Part shown: positions 46,984 through 57,678 of the stretch, piece after piece
Position numbering within the stretch: position 1 is the stretch's first letter
Layout of the letters: each line of letters opens with the position of its first letter
Assembly (NCBI GenBank): GCA_051961995.1
Contig: JBQCCR010000062.1
Span: forward strand, 1 to 64,000
Reading direction: 5' to 3'
DNA: 64,000 bases
DNA from: 66-474 sp051961995
Lineage (GTDB): Bacteria > Pseudomonadota > Gammaproteobacteria > Xanthomonadales > Rhodanobacteraceae
Made by a program: the position numbers and the translations under genes
Notes under the pieces: model-generated
Databases searched by the model: none
What the model saw: only the letters and a program-made list of their open reading frames with translations
Told to the model about the DNA's origin: nothing

Positions 46984-47640
46984 ATGCGCCTTGCCCTGCT
47001 CTCCGTTTCGATTGCCGCCCTGCTGTGCCTGAGCACCGCCGCGGCTGCGGGCGACACCACGCCCACCACGCATTACCGCTGGCATGACGCCAAGGGCGGA
47101 TTGCATTACAGCGACAGCATTCCGCCAGACGCGGTGCATCTGGGCTACGACATCGTGGACGACAACGGCCTGCTGGTCCGACACATCAACCGCGAGATGA
47201 CCCCGCAAGAACGCGCGGCCGCGGAGGCCGAGGCGGCGCGCGCCGCGGCGGAGAAGCGCACGGCCGATCAGCAGGCGTTGGCCGATCGGCAGCTGCTGGC
47301 AGCTTATCCCAATGAAGCCGAATTGCGCGAAACGCATCAGGCCCGGCTGGCGCAGATGCAGCAGAACATCGCCACCACCCAGTCCAATCTACGCAGCCAG
47401 GAGCAGAATCTGGCGGAACTGCTGGCCCACGCCGCGGACCTGGAGCGCAGCGGGAAGCCGGTGCCGGCGGCCCTGCGCGCACGGTTGGCTGACCAGCGCA
47501 AGAACGTGGCCGACGAACGCAACGAGATCGCGCATCTGCAGAGCGAGCGCGAGGCCGCCGCGAAGCAACAGGAAGCGGAATTGCAGCGCTACCGGATGCT
47601 GAGCGCCAAGGCGCAGGGCGGCAGCGGCACGAGCAACTGA
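46984..47640 (+). CDS. DUF4124 domain protein, exported
   Basis: A 218-residue protein with a signal peptide (cleavage after STAAAAG). A short DUF4124 domain follows (YRWHDAKGGLHYSD, the usual Y-x-W-x-D-x-x-G-x-x-H-Y-S pattern). The rest (~75-215) is a long charged coiled coil rich in Ala, Glu, Arg and Gln. Function is unknown; DUF4124 proteins are periplasmic or envelope proteins of Gammaproteobacteria. The start is chosen at the signal peptide methionine. It ends on the base next to the convergent ACP stop. Confidence 0.75.
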   Translation: MRLALLSVSIAALLCLSTAAAAGDTTPTTHYRWHDAKGGLHYSDSIPPDAVHLGYDIVDDNGLLVRHINREMTPQERAAAEAEAARAAAEKRTADQQALADRQLLAAYPNEAELRETHQARLAQMQQNIATTQSNLRSQEQNLAELLAHAADLERSGKPVPAALRARLADQRKNVADERNEIAHLQSEREAAAKQQEAELQRYRMLSAKAQGGSGTSN

Positions 47641-47910
47641 TCAGGCGGTTTTTTGCTGCTGCACGTATTCCGACAGCGCGCGCAAAGAACCGAAGATGCG
47701 GCGATTGTCGGGGTTGTCCGAGCGCAACTGGAAACCATAGCGTTTGGAAATCGCCAGCGAGAGTTCCAGCGCGTCAATCGAATCCAGTCCGAGCTCGCCG
47801 CCGAACAGCGGCGCTTCGGGCGCGATCTGGTCGGCGGAGACGCCTTCCAGATTGAGATTGGTGACGATCAGTTCGGCAAGTTCGCGTTCTGCAGCAGTCT
47901 GTTCGATCAT
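47641..47910 (-). CDS. acyl carrier protein
   Basis: An 89-residue phosphopantetheine-binding protein. The attachment serine is in ELGLDSIDALEL. The sequence is unlike the fatty-acid AcpP and closer to carriers found in xanthomonadin/aryl polyene loci. It is divergent from the xanB2-like gene across 117 bp, an arrangement that suggests loading of hydroxybenzoate-derived or other specialised acyl chains. No other aryl polyene gene is in the window, so the pathway link is inferred. Confidence 0.85.
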   Translation of the reverse strand: MIEQTAAERELAELIVTNLNLEGVSADQIAPEAPLFGGELGLDSIDALELSLAISKRYGFQLRSDNPDNRRIFGSLRALSEYVQQQKTA

Positions 47911-48027
47911 GGTTTTTCAAGCGGAGCACCGCTCCCCAGCGGCCGTGCAGTGTAACATAGCGAGCTTTTCACGGGCTTTCGCGACGATGTTTCACCTCGC
48001 GGTTTTTCAGCACGAGCGCACCCGACA

Positions 48028-49014
48028 GTGAGCGCGCAAACGCTTGCGCGGCTGTCGGTTCGCTACGTCGAGCCGGGCGAGCTTCCGGACGACACGCTGG
48101 CGCTGTTGAGCTTCGGCGCGCACGCAGCCAGCGGTGATTCGCGCCATCTGCGGGTGCCGCTGCCGGCCCTCGCGCCCGCTTCCTTGCACGAACAGTGGCA
48201 AGTCGAAGCGGAGGTCGCGTGCGGGAGTGAAGGCGCGCTGCGCTGGTCCGCCGGCGGCGGCTGGCTGTTCGTCGCACTGGAATTGAGCGAGGCGGAATTC
48301 GGCGGCATCGAAGCCACCGCCGAGCAAGCCTACCGCCGGTTGTGCACGTTCGTGGCGGCGCGCCAGGAGCGCCATCTGCTGCGAATCTGGAACTACCTGT
48401 ACGCGATCAACGAAGGCGACGGCGACAGCGAACGCTATCGTCACTTCTGCATTGGCCGGGCTCGCGGGCTCGCCGCGCACGGGATCGAACGCTACCCTGC
48501 CGCGACCGCGATCGGGCAGCAGCTCACGCCGGGCCTGTTGCAGGTTTACGCGTTGTGCGCGACGCAGCCGGGCCAGGCGATTGAGAATCCTCGCCAGGTC
48601 AGCGCCTGGCGTTATCCGCGCGAATACGGCCCGACCCCGCCCAGTTTCGCGCGCGCGATGAAACTGCCCGCAGGCGGTCTGGCGATTTCCGGCACCGCTG
48701 CGGTGGTCGGACATGCTTCCTGCCATGAGCGCGACCTGCAGGCGCAGGTCGCAGAAACCTGCGTCAATCTGGGTGCGCTGCTGGAAGCCGCGATGCTTGC
48801 GGATTTCGACGCCACTTCCCCGCTCAAGATTTATCTGCGCCATGCAGAAGATGCGGAAGCCGTACAGGCTGCCCTCTCTCGCCATCTCGATCCCGCCGTG
48901 CCGCGGTTGATCCTGCACGGCGACATCTGCCGGCGCGAGCTGCTGGTGGAGATCGACGGCTGGTCGAGCCTGCCGCGTCTGCGAACTGCCGGGGACGGTT
49001 CGCGCGACAAGTAA
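48028..49014 (+). CDS. xanB2: XanB2-like chorismatase (hydroxybenzoate-forming)
   Basis: A 328-residue protein of the FkbO/Hyg5/XanB2 chorismatase family. Support comes from RIWNYLYAINEGDGDSERY, FCIGRARGL and the C-terminal RRELLVEIDGW strand. In Xanthomonas this enzyme turns chorismate into 3- and 4-hydroxybenzoate, feeding xanthomonadin pigment and ubiquinone. The neighbouring carrier protein agrees with that. The start is GTG; the only near ATG (47987) is out of frame. The rest of a pigment cluster is absent here. Confidence 0.78.
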   Translation: MSAQTLARLSVRYVEPGELPDDTLALLSFGAHAASGDSRHLRVPLPALAPASLHEQWQVEAEVACGSEGALRWSAGGGWLFVALELSEAEFGGIEATAEQAYRRLCTFVAARQERHLLRIWNYLYAINEGDGDSERYRHFCIGRARGLAAHGIERYPAATAIGQQLTPGLLQVYALCATQPGQAIENPRQVSAWRYPREYGPTPPSFARAMKLPAGGLAISGTAAVVGHASCHERDLQAQVAETCVNLGALLEAAMLADFDATSPLKIYLRHAEDAEAVQAALSRHLDPAVPRLILHGDICRRELLVEIDGWSSLPRLRTAGDGSRDK

Positions 49015-49060
49015 GGCTGAGGCAGGACCCGAGCGGCAATGCACCAGGGAGGTCGCTTGC

Positions 49061-50425
49061 CTACTGCTTCTTCGGCCTCTGCCAGCCCGGCAACGTCACC
49101 TGCCGCGCGCGCCCGACCGTGAGTTCGCCGGCGGGCGCATCGTTGCTGATCGTGGAGCCCGCGCCGATCGTGGCCTGCGCGCCGACCGTGACCGGTGCCA
49201 CCAGCGCGGTATTGGAACCGATGAAGGCGCCGTCTTCGATGCGGGTGACGTGCTTGTGCACGCCGTCGTAATTGCAGGTGATGGTGCCGGCGCCGATGTT
49301 GACGTGCGCCCCGATCATGGCATCGCCGAGATAGCTCAGGTGATTGGCCTTGGAGCCTTCGCCCAGTCGCGCCTGCTTGATCTCGACGAAGTTGCCGACG
49401 TGCGAGCCGGCATCCAGTTCGGTGCCAGGCCGCAACCGTGCGAAGGGGCCGATCCTGCACGGCCCGTGGGTGGTGACGCCCTCCAGATCGCAATGCGCCT
49501 GCACTTCGGTTCCGGCCGCGAGGCACACGTTGCGCAACCGGCAGAACGGACCGATCCGCACACCATCGCCCAAGGTGACCTCGCCTTCGAGGATCACGTC
49601 CACGTCTATTTCGACGTCCTGCCCATGGCTGATATGGCCGCGCGCATCAAACCGCGCAGGGTCGTTGATGCGCAGTCCTGCGATCATCAGTTCGCGTGTA
49701 CGGCGCGCGCGCAAATGACTTTCCAGCTGCGCAAGCTGGCAGGCATCGTTGGCGCCGAAGGCCTCGACCGGGTCGGCCGCCACAATCGCCTGCGCGGGAT
49801 GATCCTCATCCGCAGCCTGCGCAAAGATGTCCGTGAGGTAGAACTCGCGCTGCGCGTTGTCGTCCGACAGATTGCCGACCCACACGCGCAACCGCCCGGC
49901 ATCCGCGGCGACCACGCCGGTATTGACCGTGCGGATGGCGCGCTGTTCGGCATCCGCGTCGCGCTCCTCGATCACGCCGCGCACACGTCCCAGGCCATCG
50001 CGCAGCACGCGGCCGTAGCCGGAAGGGTCGGGCAGGTCGGCAGTCAGCACCGCCAGCGGCGCTTCCGCCTCCACCAATGCGCGCAAGGTGTCCGCGCGAA
50101 GCAGCGGCACGTCGCCGTACAGCACCAGCACACGCACGCGTTCGGGTACTTTGGCAAGCGCAAGCCGCACCGCATCGCCCGTGCCGCGCTGTTCGGGCTG
50201 GTTCACCCACACCACGTCACGCGCTTCGGCAAAGGCTTCGCGCACCTGTTCGCCGCGATGACCATAGACCACGTGAATGGCATCGGGCCGCAGCAGCCGC
50301 GCGGTGTCCAGCACATGCGCCAGCAGTGGCCGCCCGGCCAGCGGCAGCAGCACTTTCGGCAACGCCGATTTCATGCGCTTGCCCTCGCCGGCCGCGAGGA
50401 TGATCACGTGCAGCGGTCCGCTCAT
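49061..50425 (-). CDS. glmU: bifunctional N-acetylglucosamine-1-phosphate uridyltransferase / glucosamine-1-phosphate acetyltransferase
   Basis: A 454-residue GlmU. The uridyltransferase domain opens with IILAAGEGKRMKS and includes LYGDVPLL and EFYLTD. The C-terminal left-handed beta-helix holds hexapeptide repeats and the acetyltransferase residues around NYDGVHKH. It makes UDP-GlcNAc in the cytoplasm from glucosamine-1-phosphate, continuing the GlmS pathway. It is the next gene after the atp operon on the same strand, but a terminator separates them. Confidence 0.96.
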   Translation of the reverse strand: MSGPLHVIILAAGEGKRMKSALPKVLLPLAGRPLLAHVLDTARLLRPDAIHVVYGHRGEQVREAFAEARDVVWVNQPEQRGTGDAVRLALAKVPERVRVLVLYGDVPLLRADTLRALVEAEAPLAVLTADLPDPSGYGRVLRDGLGRVRGVIEERDADAEQRAIRTVNTGVVAADAGRLRVWVGNLSDDNAQREFYLTDIFAQAADEDHPAQAIVAADPVEAFGANDACQLAQLESHLRARRTRELMIAGLRINDPARFDARGHISHGQDVEIDVDVILEGEVTLGDGVRIGPFCRLRNVCLAAGTEVQAHCDLEGVTTHGPCRIGPFARLRPGTELDAGSHVGNFVEIKQARLGEGSKANHLSYLGDAMIGAHVNIGAGTITCNYDGVHKHVTRIEDGAFIGSNTALVAPVTVGAQATIGAGSTISNDAPAGELTVGRARQVTLPGWQRPKKQ

Positions 50426-50579
50426 GCGCTCTCTCCCCGAAGTCGCGCAAACATACCGGAAAGTTTGCATGACGGGAATGAAACCGGCGCCGCGGAGTGT
50501 GTAAAGCGGCGAAACCGGGCCATCCGTACCGGCGGATCAACTTGCGCAGCGGAAATTGCGGCGGAGCGGTCGCCCACAC

Positions 50580-50604
50580 AAAAAACGCCGGCGCGAAGCC
50601 GGCG
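50580..50604 (-). terminator. intrinsic terminator of the atp operon
   Basis: On the minus strand CGCCGGC and GCCGGCG form a 7-bp stem with a 5-base loop, followed by six T residues. It lies 26 bp after the atpC stop. Confidence 0.85.
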
Positions 50605-50629
50605 GTTTGCTTGCGGAACGGGCGATTGC

Positions 50630-51052
50630 TCAGTGCTGCAGGTTCTTGCGCAACCGCTCCAGCGCCTGCAACTGCGCGGCGGCCTGGGCGAGCTGCTGCT
50701 GCGCTTCGGCCACGGACTTGGCGTCGCCGCGATTGGCGAGCACGCGCTCGGCCTCATCCTTGGCGCGCTTGGCGGAGGCCTCGTCAATGTCGCGCGCGCG
50801 CAGCGCGGTGTCGGCCAGCACCGTCACCACGCTCGGCTGCACTTCCAGGACGCCGCCGGAAACGTAGTACGGATGGCGCTCGCCCTTGTCATCGATCACC
50901 TCGACCGCGCCCGGCTTCAGCAGCGTGATCAGCGGCGCGTGCTTGGGCGCGATGCCGAGTTCGCCGGCGATGCCGGTGGCGATGACCATGCTGGCCTCGC
51001 CGTGGAAAATCTCGGCTTCGGCGCTGACGATGTCGCAGCGGATGGTGGCCAT
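50630..51052 (-). CDS. atpC: F-type ATP synthase epsilon subunit
   Basis: A 140-residue subunit with the N-terminal beta-sandwich (EAEIFHGEASMV, GELGIAPKHAPL) and a C-terminal helical hairpin rich in Ala, Glu and Arg. It is part of the rotor and restrains ATP hydrolysis. It is the last gene of the atp operon. A palindromic repeat separates it from atpD. Confidence 0.95.
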   Translation of the reverse strand: MATIRCDIVSAEAEIFHGEASMVIATGIAGELGIAPKHAPLITLLKPGAVEVIDDKGERHPYYVSGGVLEVQPSVVTVLADTALRARDIDEASAKRAKDEAERVLANRGDAKSVAEAQQQLAQAAAQLQALERLRKNLQH

Positions 51053-51063
51053 TTCAAAATCCT

Positions 51064-51143
51064 GTAGGGCGGGTCTCGACCCGCCCTTTATAGTTCAACC
51101 AAGGCAAGCCAGCCCGCCATCGGCGGGTTAAAACCCGCCTTAC
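51064..51143. repeat. interspersed palindromic repeat, copy 2
   Basis: It begins GTAGGGCGGGTCTCGACCCG and ends GGCGGGTTAAAACCCGCC then TTAC, matching the two halves of the 38753 copy. A 36-bp segment separates the halves. The atpD stop codon lies within its right end. In the mRNA it forms hairpins between atpD and atpC. Confidence 0.75.
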
Positions 51144-52588
51144 GCCGCCTTCTTCTGGTCCGCGGCCGCCATCGCCTCGCCTTTCTTGATCGCTTCATCG
51201 ATGCCGCCGACCATGTAGAACGCCTGCTCGGGCAGGTGATCCACTTCGCCGTCCACGATCATCTTGAACGCGCGGATGGTTTCCTTCAGCGGCACGTATT
51301 TGCCGGGCGACCCGGTGAACACTTCGGCCACGTGGAACGGCTGCGAGAAGAAGCGCTCGCATTTGCGTGCGCGGTACACGGCCTGCTTGTCCTCTTCGCT
51401 CAACTCGTCCATGCCGAGGATCGCGATGATGTCCTTCAGTTCCTTGTAGCGCTGCAGCGTGCCCTGCACCTTGCGCGCGACGTCGTAGTGTTCCTGGCCG
51501 ATCACGTTCGGATCGAGCTGGCGCGAGGTCGAATCCAGCGGATCCACCGCCGGATAAATGCCGAGTGCGGCGATGTTGCGCGAAAGCACCACGGTCGCGT
51601 CCAGATGCGCGAAGGTAGTCGCGGGCGACGGGTCGGTCAGGTCATCCGCCGGCACGTACACCGCCTGGATCGAGGTGATCGAACCGGTCTTGGTGGAGGT
51701 GATGCGCTCCTGCAGGCGGCCCATTTCATCCGCCAGCGTCGGCTGGTAACCCACCGCGGACGGCATGCGGCCCAGCAGCGCGGACACCTCGGTGCCGGCC
51801 AGCGTGTAGCGATAAATGTTGTCCACGAAGAACAGGATGTCGCGGCCCTTGCCGGAGGCGTCCTTCTCGTCGCGGAAGTATTCGGCCATCGTCAGGCCGG
51901 TCAGTGCCACGCGCAGGCGGTTGCCCGGCGGCTCGTTCATCTGACCGTACACCATCGCCACTTTCGATTGCGTCGGGTCGTCCAGCTTGACGACGCCCGC
52001 CTCGATCATCTCATGATAGAAGTCGTTGCCTTCGCGGGTGCGCTCGCCCACGCCGGCGAATACCGACAGGCCGGCGTGCTGGGTGGCGATGTTGTTGATC
52101 AACTCGAGCATGGTCACGGTCTTGCCCACGCCGGCGCCGCCGAACAGGCCGACCTTGCCACCCTTGGCGAACGGGCACATCAGGTCAATCACCTTGATGC
52201 CGGTTTCCAGCAATTCATTCGCAGCCGCCTGTTCATCATAGGCCGGCGCTTCGCGGTGGATCACCCAGTGATCCTGCGCATTGACGGCGCCGCGCTCGTC
52301 GATCGGCTCGCCGAGCACGTTCATGATGCGGCCGAGCGTTGCCTTGCCGACCGGCACCTTGAGGCCCGCGCCGGTATTGTCCACCACGAGGTTGCGCTTC
52401 AGTCCGTCGGTGGAACCGAGCGCGATGGTGCGCACCACGCCGTCGCCGAGCTGCTGCTGCACCTCGAGCGTGACCTGCGTGCCCTGCACCTTCAGCGCGT
52501 CGTACACCTTCGGCACGGACTCGCGCGGAAACTCGACGTCAACGACGGCGCCGATGATCTGTACGACTTTGCCCTGGTTCATTGCCAT
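51140..52588 (-). CDS. atpD: F-type ATP synthase beta subunit
   Basis: A 482-residue catalytic subunit. The Walker A motif is GGAGVGKTV, GERTREGND follows with the catalytic Glu, and ALLGRMPSAVGYQP is the usual signature. It forms the catalytic sites of F1 with the alpha subunit. MAMNQGK gives two possible starts two codons apart. The stop codon is inside a palindromic repeat, and a composite hairpin repeat lies upstream. Confidence 0.98.
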   Translation of the reverse strand: MAMNQGKVVQIIGAVVDVEFPRESVPKVYDALKVQGTQVTLEVQQQLGDGVVRTIALGSTDGLKRNLVVDNTGAGLKVPVGKATLGRIMNVLGEPIDERGAVNAQDHWVIHREAPAYDEQAAANELLETGIKVIDLMCPFAKGGKVGLFGGAGVGKTVTMLELINNIATQHAGLSVFAGVGERTREGNDFYHEMIEAGVVKLDDPTQSKVAMVYGQMNEPPGNRLRVALTGLTMAEYFRDEKDASGKGRDILFFVDNIYRYTLAGTEVSALLGRMPSAVGYQPTLADEMGRLQERITSTKTGSITSIQAVYVPADDLTDPSPATTFAHLDATVVLSRNIAALGIYPAVDPLDSTSRQLDPNVIGQEHYDVARKVQGTLQRYKELKDIIAILGMDELSEEDKQAVYRARKCERFFSQPFHVAEVFTGSPGKYVPLKETIRAFKMIVDGEVDHLPEQAFYMVGGIDEAIKKGEAMAAADQKKAA

Positions 52589-52616
52589 GTCCTCGAACTC
52601 TCATTTGCCTGTTAGC

Positions 52617-52727
52617 CCCTCTCCCGTCGGGAGAGGGTTGGGGTGAGGGTTCGGATCTGCCGCAAGGTTGCGGCAACTCCGAACCCTCATCCGGCGCTTC
52701 GCGCCACCTTCTCCCGGAGGGAGAAGG
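52617..52727. repeat. composite hairpin repeat between atpG and atpD
   Basis: Four hairpins in a row: CCCTCTCCC/GGGAGAGGG (52617-52637); a very long stem TGAGGGTTCGGA / TCCGAACCCTCA with inner TGCCGCAA / TTGCGGCA (52644-52689); GGCGC/GCGCC (52693-52705); and CCTTCTCCC/GGGAGAAGG (52707-52727). The outer parts match a type of short interspersed repeat common in Proteobacteria. It sits inside the atp operon mRNA. Confidence 0.8.
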
Positions 52728-52732
52728 GAAAA

Positions 52733-53647
52733 TCACACCGCCGCCGCGCCGCCGACGATCTCCGAGATTTCCTGCGTGATCGCCGCCTGCCGCGCCTTGT
52801 TGTAGATCAGCGTCAACGTATCGATCGCCTTGGTGGCGTTGTCCGAGGCCGACTTCATCGCCACCATGCGCGCGGCGTGTTCGCTCGCCAGGTTCTCCAG
52901 CACGGCGTGATAGACCAGAGCCTCGATATAGCGTTCCAGCAAGTGGCTGATCACCGGTTCGGCTTCCGGCTCGTAGATGTAATCCCAGCCGTTTTCACGG
53001 TTCACCATCGCGGTTTGCGCGCTGGGAGTCTCGGCATCCGGCACGGTCTCGGCAATCTGCTTGGCCACGGCGGGCAGCGGCAGCAATGCGTCGGTGCGCG
53101 GCCGCTGGCTCATCGTGTTGATGAAATCGTTGAAGCACAGATAGACGCGATCCACGCGCCCTTGCATGTAGGCGTCGTTCATCACCTTGATCACGCCCAC
53201 CAGCTTTTCCAGCTTCGGGCGGTCGCCGAGATGTGACACGCTCGCGGCCATGTTGACCTTGACGCGACGGAAGAACGCCGAGGCCTTCTGGCCGATCGCC
53301 ACCACGTCCACTTCCACGCCCTTGTCTTCCCACTCGCGGATTTCGCCGAGCAGCTTGCGGAACAGGTTGGCGTTCAGGCCACCACACAAGCCGCGGTCGG
53401 TGGACACGATGATGTAGCCGACCCGCTTGACCTCACGCTCGCGCAGCGCGGGATGGCGGAAGTCCGTGGTCGCCTGCGCGACGTGCGCGATCACCCGGCG
53501 CATGTGCTTGGCGTACGGGCGGGAGGCGCGCATCAGATCCTGCGCACGGCGGATCTTCGACGCGGACACCATTTCGAGCGCGCGCGTGACCTTGCGCGTG
53601 TTCGCCACGCTCTTGATCTTGGATCGGATTTCCCGGGCGCCGGCCAT
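52733..53647 (-). CDS. atpG: F-type ATP synthase gamma subunit
   Basis: A 304-residue central stalk subunit. It has the N-terminal EIRSKIKSVANTRKVTRALEM-type helix (residues 6 onward), STDRGLCGGLN in the middle, and a C-terminal MKSASDNATKAID stretch. It turns inside the alpha/beta ring and couples proton flow to ATP synthesis. The length is normal. The gap to atpA is 6 bp; the gap to atpD carries the composite repeat. Confidence 0.97.
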   Translation of the reverse strand: MAGAREIRSKIKSVANTRKVTRALEMVSASKIRRAQDLMRASRPYAKHMRRVIAHVAQATTDFRHPALREREVKRVGYIIVSTDRGLCGGLNANLFRKLLGEIREWEDKGVEVDVVAIGQKASAFFRRVKVNMAASVSHLGDRPKLEKLVGVIKVMNDAYMQGRVDRVYLCFNDFINTMSQRPRTDALLPLPAVAKQIAETVPDAETPSAQTAMVNRENGWDYIYEPEAEPVISHLLERYIEALVYHAVLENLASEHAARMVAMKSASDNATKAIDTLTLIYNKARQAAITQEISEIVGGAAAV

Positions 53648-53653
53648 GTGCGA

Positions 53654-55201
<1,548 letters not shown>

Positions 55202-55247
55202 GTTCGTTTCCTGTTGCGTGCAGCATGAGGCGCTGCACGAGGTTCAA

Positions 55248-55778
55248 TCAATATGCGAGTGCGGTTTCCAGACGCGCCAGGCGTCCGCGTACCGAGCCGT
55301 CAATCACCATCTCGCCGGCGTCAATCACCGCGCCGCCGAGCATGGATGGATCGAGCGACTGCTCCAGTTCGATGTCGCGATTGAAACGCCGCTTCAGCGC
55401 ATCGCGCAGACGCTCAGCCTCGCTCGCATCCATCGGCGCGGCGCTGCGCACGCGCACCTTCAGCACGTGCTCGGCCTCGCGCTTCAACTGCTCGAACAAC
55501 GCGGCGATTTCCGGCAGCGCATGCAGGCGCTGGTTTTCCGCCAGCGTGGCGACGAAACGCGCGAACGGTGAATCCGCGGGTTCGCCTTCCGGCAGGAACA
55601 ATCCGGCGAACTGGCCCGATGCGATGCGCGGATCGCCGAACAGCGGCGCGGTCTGCGCATCCGCGGCCACTTGCGCGGCGAACGCCAGTTTGCGCGCCCA
55701 CTCACCGAGCGCGCGTTGCTCCTGCGCCAGTTCGAAGGCGGCGCGCGCGTAGGGCCGGGCCAGGGTCAGCGGTTCCAT
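55248..55778 (-). CDS. atpH: F-type ATP synthase delta subunit
   Basis: A 176-residue peripheral stalk protein. It begins TLARPYARAAFELA, the usual N-terminal signature, and ends with GEMVIDGSVRGRLARL, the family's C-terminal motif. It links F1 to the b subunits. It lies 3 bp from atpF. Confidence 0.96.
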   Translation of the reverse strand: MEPLTLARPYARAAFELAQEQRALGEWARKLAFAAQVAADAQTAPLFGDPRIASGQFAGLFLPEGEPADSPFARFVATLAENQRLHALPEIAALFEQLKREAEHVLKVRVRSAAPMDASEAERLRDALKRRFNRDIELEQSLDPSMLGGAVIDAGEMVIDGSVRGRLARLETALAY

Positions 55779-55781
55779 GCG

Positions 55782-56252
55782 TCAGATCTCGGCGACCAGT
55801 TGCTCGATCAGCGCCTTGTGCGTATCGGCGTTGATCTCGCGCTTAAGGATCTTCTCCGCACCGGCGATCGCAAGCTGCGCCACCTGCCCGCGCAACTCGG
55901 CGCGCGCGCGGTGTGCCATGTTGTCGATGTCCGCCTGCGCGGTCGCCTTGACCTTGGCCGCTTCCAGCAACGCGTCGCCGCGCGCCTTGTCCACCAGCTG
56001 CGAGGCCTGCTGATTGGCGCGCTCGATGATCATCGCGGCTTCGGCGCGCGCGCGCTTCACTTCCTCAGCGGCGCGGGCGTCCGCATCGGCCAGTTCCTTG
56101 CGCGCACGATCCGCCGCGCTCAGGCCTTCGGCGATCTTGCGGGCGCGCTCTTCCATCGCCTTCACGATCGGCGGCCAGATGAATTTCATCGTGAACCAGA
56201 CAAGGATCAGGAAAACGATCAGCTGGGCGATGAGCGTGGCATTAAGGCTCAC
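55782..56252 (-). CDS. atpF: F-type ATP synthase b subunit
   Basis: A 156-residue protein with an N-terminal membrane helix (LIAQLIVFLILVWFTMKFIWPP) and a long Ala/Glu/Arg-rich coiled coil. It forms the peripheral stalk. The length equals that of E. coli b. No second b or b' gene is present. Confidence 0.96.
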   Translation of the reverse strand: MSLNATLIAQLIVFLILVWFTMKFIWPPIVKAMEERARKIAEGLSAADRARKELADADARAAEEVKRARAEAAMIIERANQQASQLVDKARGDALLEAAKVKATAQADIDNMAHRARAELRGQVAQLAIAGAEKILKREINADTHKALIEQLVAEI

Positions 56253-56314
56253 GGTCGCAATCCTCTCGCGGACTCAATCAACATCAACGGACAACAGGGT
56301 CGGTCGGGCCGCCA

Positions 56315-56608
56315 TCACTTGGCGGCGGCGCCGGCCTGCGCCAGCACGTGCGCGGAGAACGGATCCACGAAGATCACGTACAGCGCAATGCCCACGCCGA
56401 TGATCGGAATCGCGTCAATCAGGCCGACCAGCAGGAACATCTTGCCCTGCAGCATCGGCACCAGCTCGGGCTGGCGCGCGGAACTCTCGAGGAACTTGCC
56501 ACCCATCAGGCCCATGCCGATGGCGGCGCCGATGCCGGCGAGGCCGAGCATGAAGCCGGCCGCCAGGGCGGTGAAGCCTTCTACGCTGGCCAGTGCGCTG
56601 ATATCCAT
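56315..56608 (-). CDS. atpE: F-type ATP synthase c subunit
   Basis: A 97-residue two-helix proteolipid. The first helix has AGIGAAIGMG; the second holds the ion-binding carboxylate Asp65 in LIDAIPIIGVG. An aspartate, and no visible sodium-site pattern, indicates proton coupling. It assembles into the membrane rotor ring. Confidence 0.97.
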   Translation of the reverse strand: MDISALASVEGFTALAAGFMLGLAGIGAAIGMGLMGGKFLESSARQPELVPMLQGKMFLLVGLIDAIPIIGVGIALYVIFVDPFSAHVLAQAGAAAK

Positions 56609-56657
56609 TGTGTGTCTCCGTAGTACTTGGGTTAACGGTGGTGAGGAAAAGGAACGA

Positions 56658-57656
56658 TCAGTGGTGCTCGGCCGCCATCGAGAGATAGGCGACGGTCAAG
56701 ACCATGAAGATGTAGGCCTGCAGGCCGATGATCAGCCAGTGGAAGATGCCCCAGCCGGTCGCGAACAGGATCTGGTAATAGGTCTGGCCGCCGACCGCGG
56801 GCAGGAAACCGAAGATGCTGCCGACCGCGATCACGCCCAGCAGACCCAGTGGCAGCCAGCCACGCAGCCACTTGCCCTTGCCATAGGCGAACAGGCCGAC
56901 AGTAAGAACGGCCAGCGCGGCGAAGACGAAGAACGAGGCCGCCGAGACCGGCGCGATTTCGGCCGGGCTGCTGTAGCGCAGCGTCAACGCGGCCAGCAGG
57001 ATGAAGATCACCTCGCCCGCGTACATGTTGCCGAACAGTCGCAAACCGAGGCTCAGCGGCTTCGACAATTCTTCCACGACCTTCAACACGAAATTGACCG
57101 GCATCATCCATTTGCCGAAGGGATGCAGCAGCGCTTCCTTGGCGACCAGCTTGAGCCCCTTGCAATAGAAGCTGTACCAGAAGCACAGGAAGAACACCGT
57201 CAGCGACATGGACAGCGTGATGTTGGGATCCGACGACGGCAGGATGCGCAGGTGCTCGATGCCCAGCGCTTCGGCCGCGCCCGGCAGGCCGTCCACGGGC
57301 AGCAAGTCCATGATGTTCATGAACAGCACCCAGAAGAACACCAGCAACGCCATCGGCGCCACGAATCTGGATTTCTGGTGGAAGGCGTCCTTGACCTGGC
57401 CGTCCACGAACTCGGTGCAGACCTCGACGAAGTTCTGCCAGCCCTTGGGCACCCCGCTGCTGGCGCGTCGCGCCATCGGCCAGAACAGAAACACGAACAC
57501 CAGGCCCAACAGCACCGAGAAGAACATCGAGTCAATGTTCAGCACCCAGAAGTTCTGGGAGTTCTCGACGATTTTCCAGCTCTTGAGATCGAGCTGGAGG
57601 TACGTCAGGTGGTGCAGGATGTATGCACCGCTGGTATGGGGAGCTTCCGCCGCCAT
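56658..57656 (-). CDS. atpB: F-type ATP synthase a subunit
   Basis: A 332-residue membrane protein. The essential arginine is Arg206 in LSLGLRLFGNMYAGEV, facing the c ring. It is about 60 residues longer than the E. coli protein, mainly through an extended N-terminus and a loop at ~120-145, as is common in this order. It forms the proton half-channels. Confidence 0.96.
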   Translation of the reverse strand: MAAEAPHTSGAYILHHLTYLQLDLKSWKIVENSQNFWVLNIDSMFFSVLLGLVFVFLFWPMARRASSGVPKGWQNFVEVCTEFVDGQVKDAFHQKSRFVAPMALLVFFWVLFMNIMDLLPVDGLPGAAEALGIEHLRILPSSDPNITLSMSLTVFFLCFWYSFYCKGLKLVAKEALLHPFGKWMMPVNFVLKVVEELSKPLSLGLRLFGNMYAGEVIFILLAALTLRYSSPAEIAPVSAASFFVFAALAVLTVGLFAYGKGKWLRGWLPLGLLGVIAVGSIFGFLPAVGGQTYYQILFATGWGIFHWLIIGLQAYIFMVLTVAYLSMAAEHH

Positions 57657-57678
57657 GAGTTTCCTGGAACCCGTTTCT

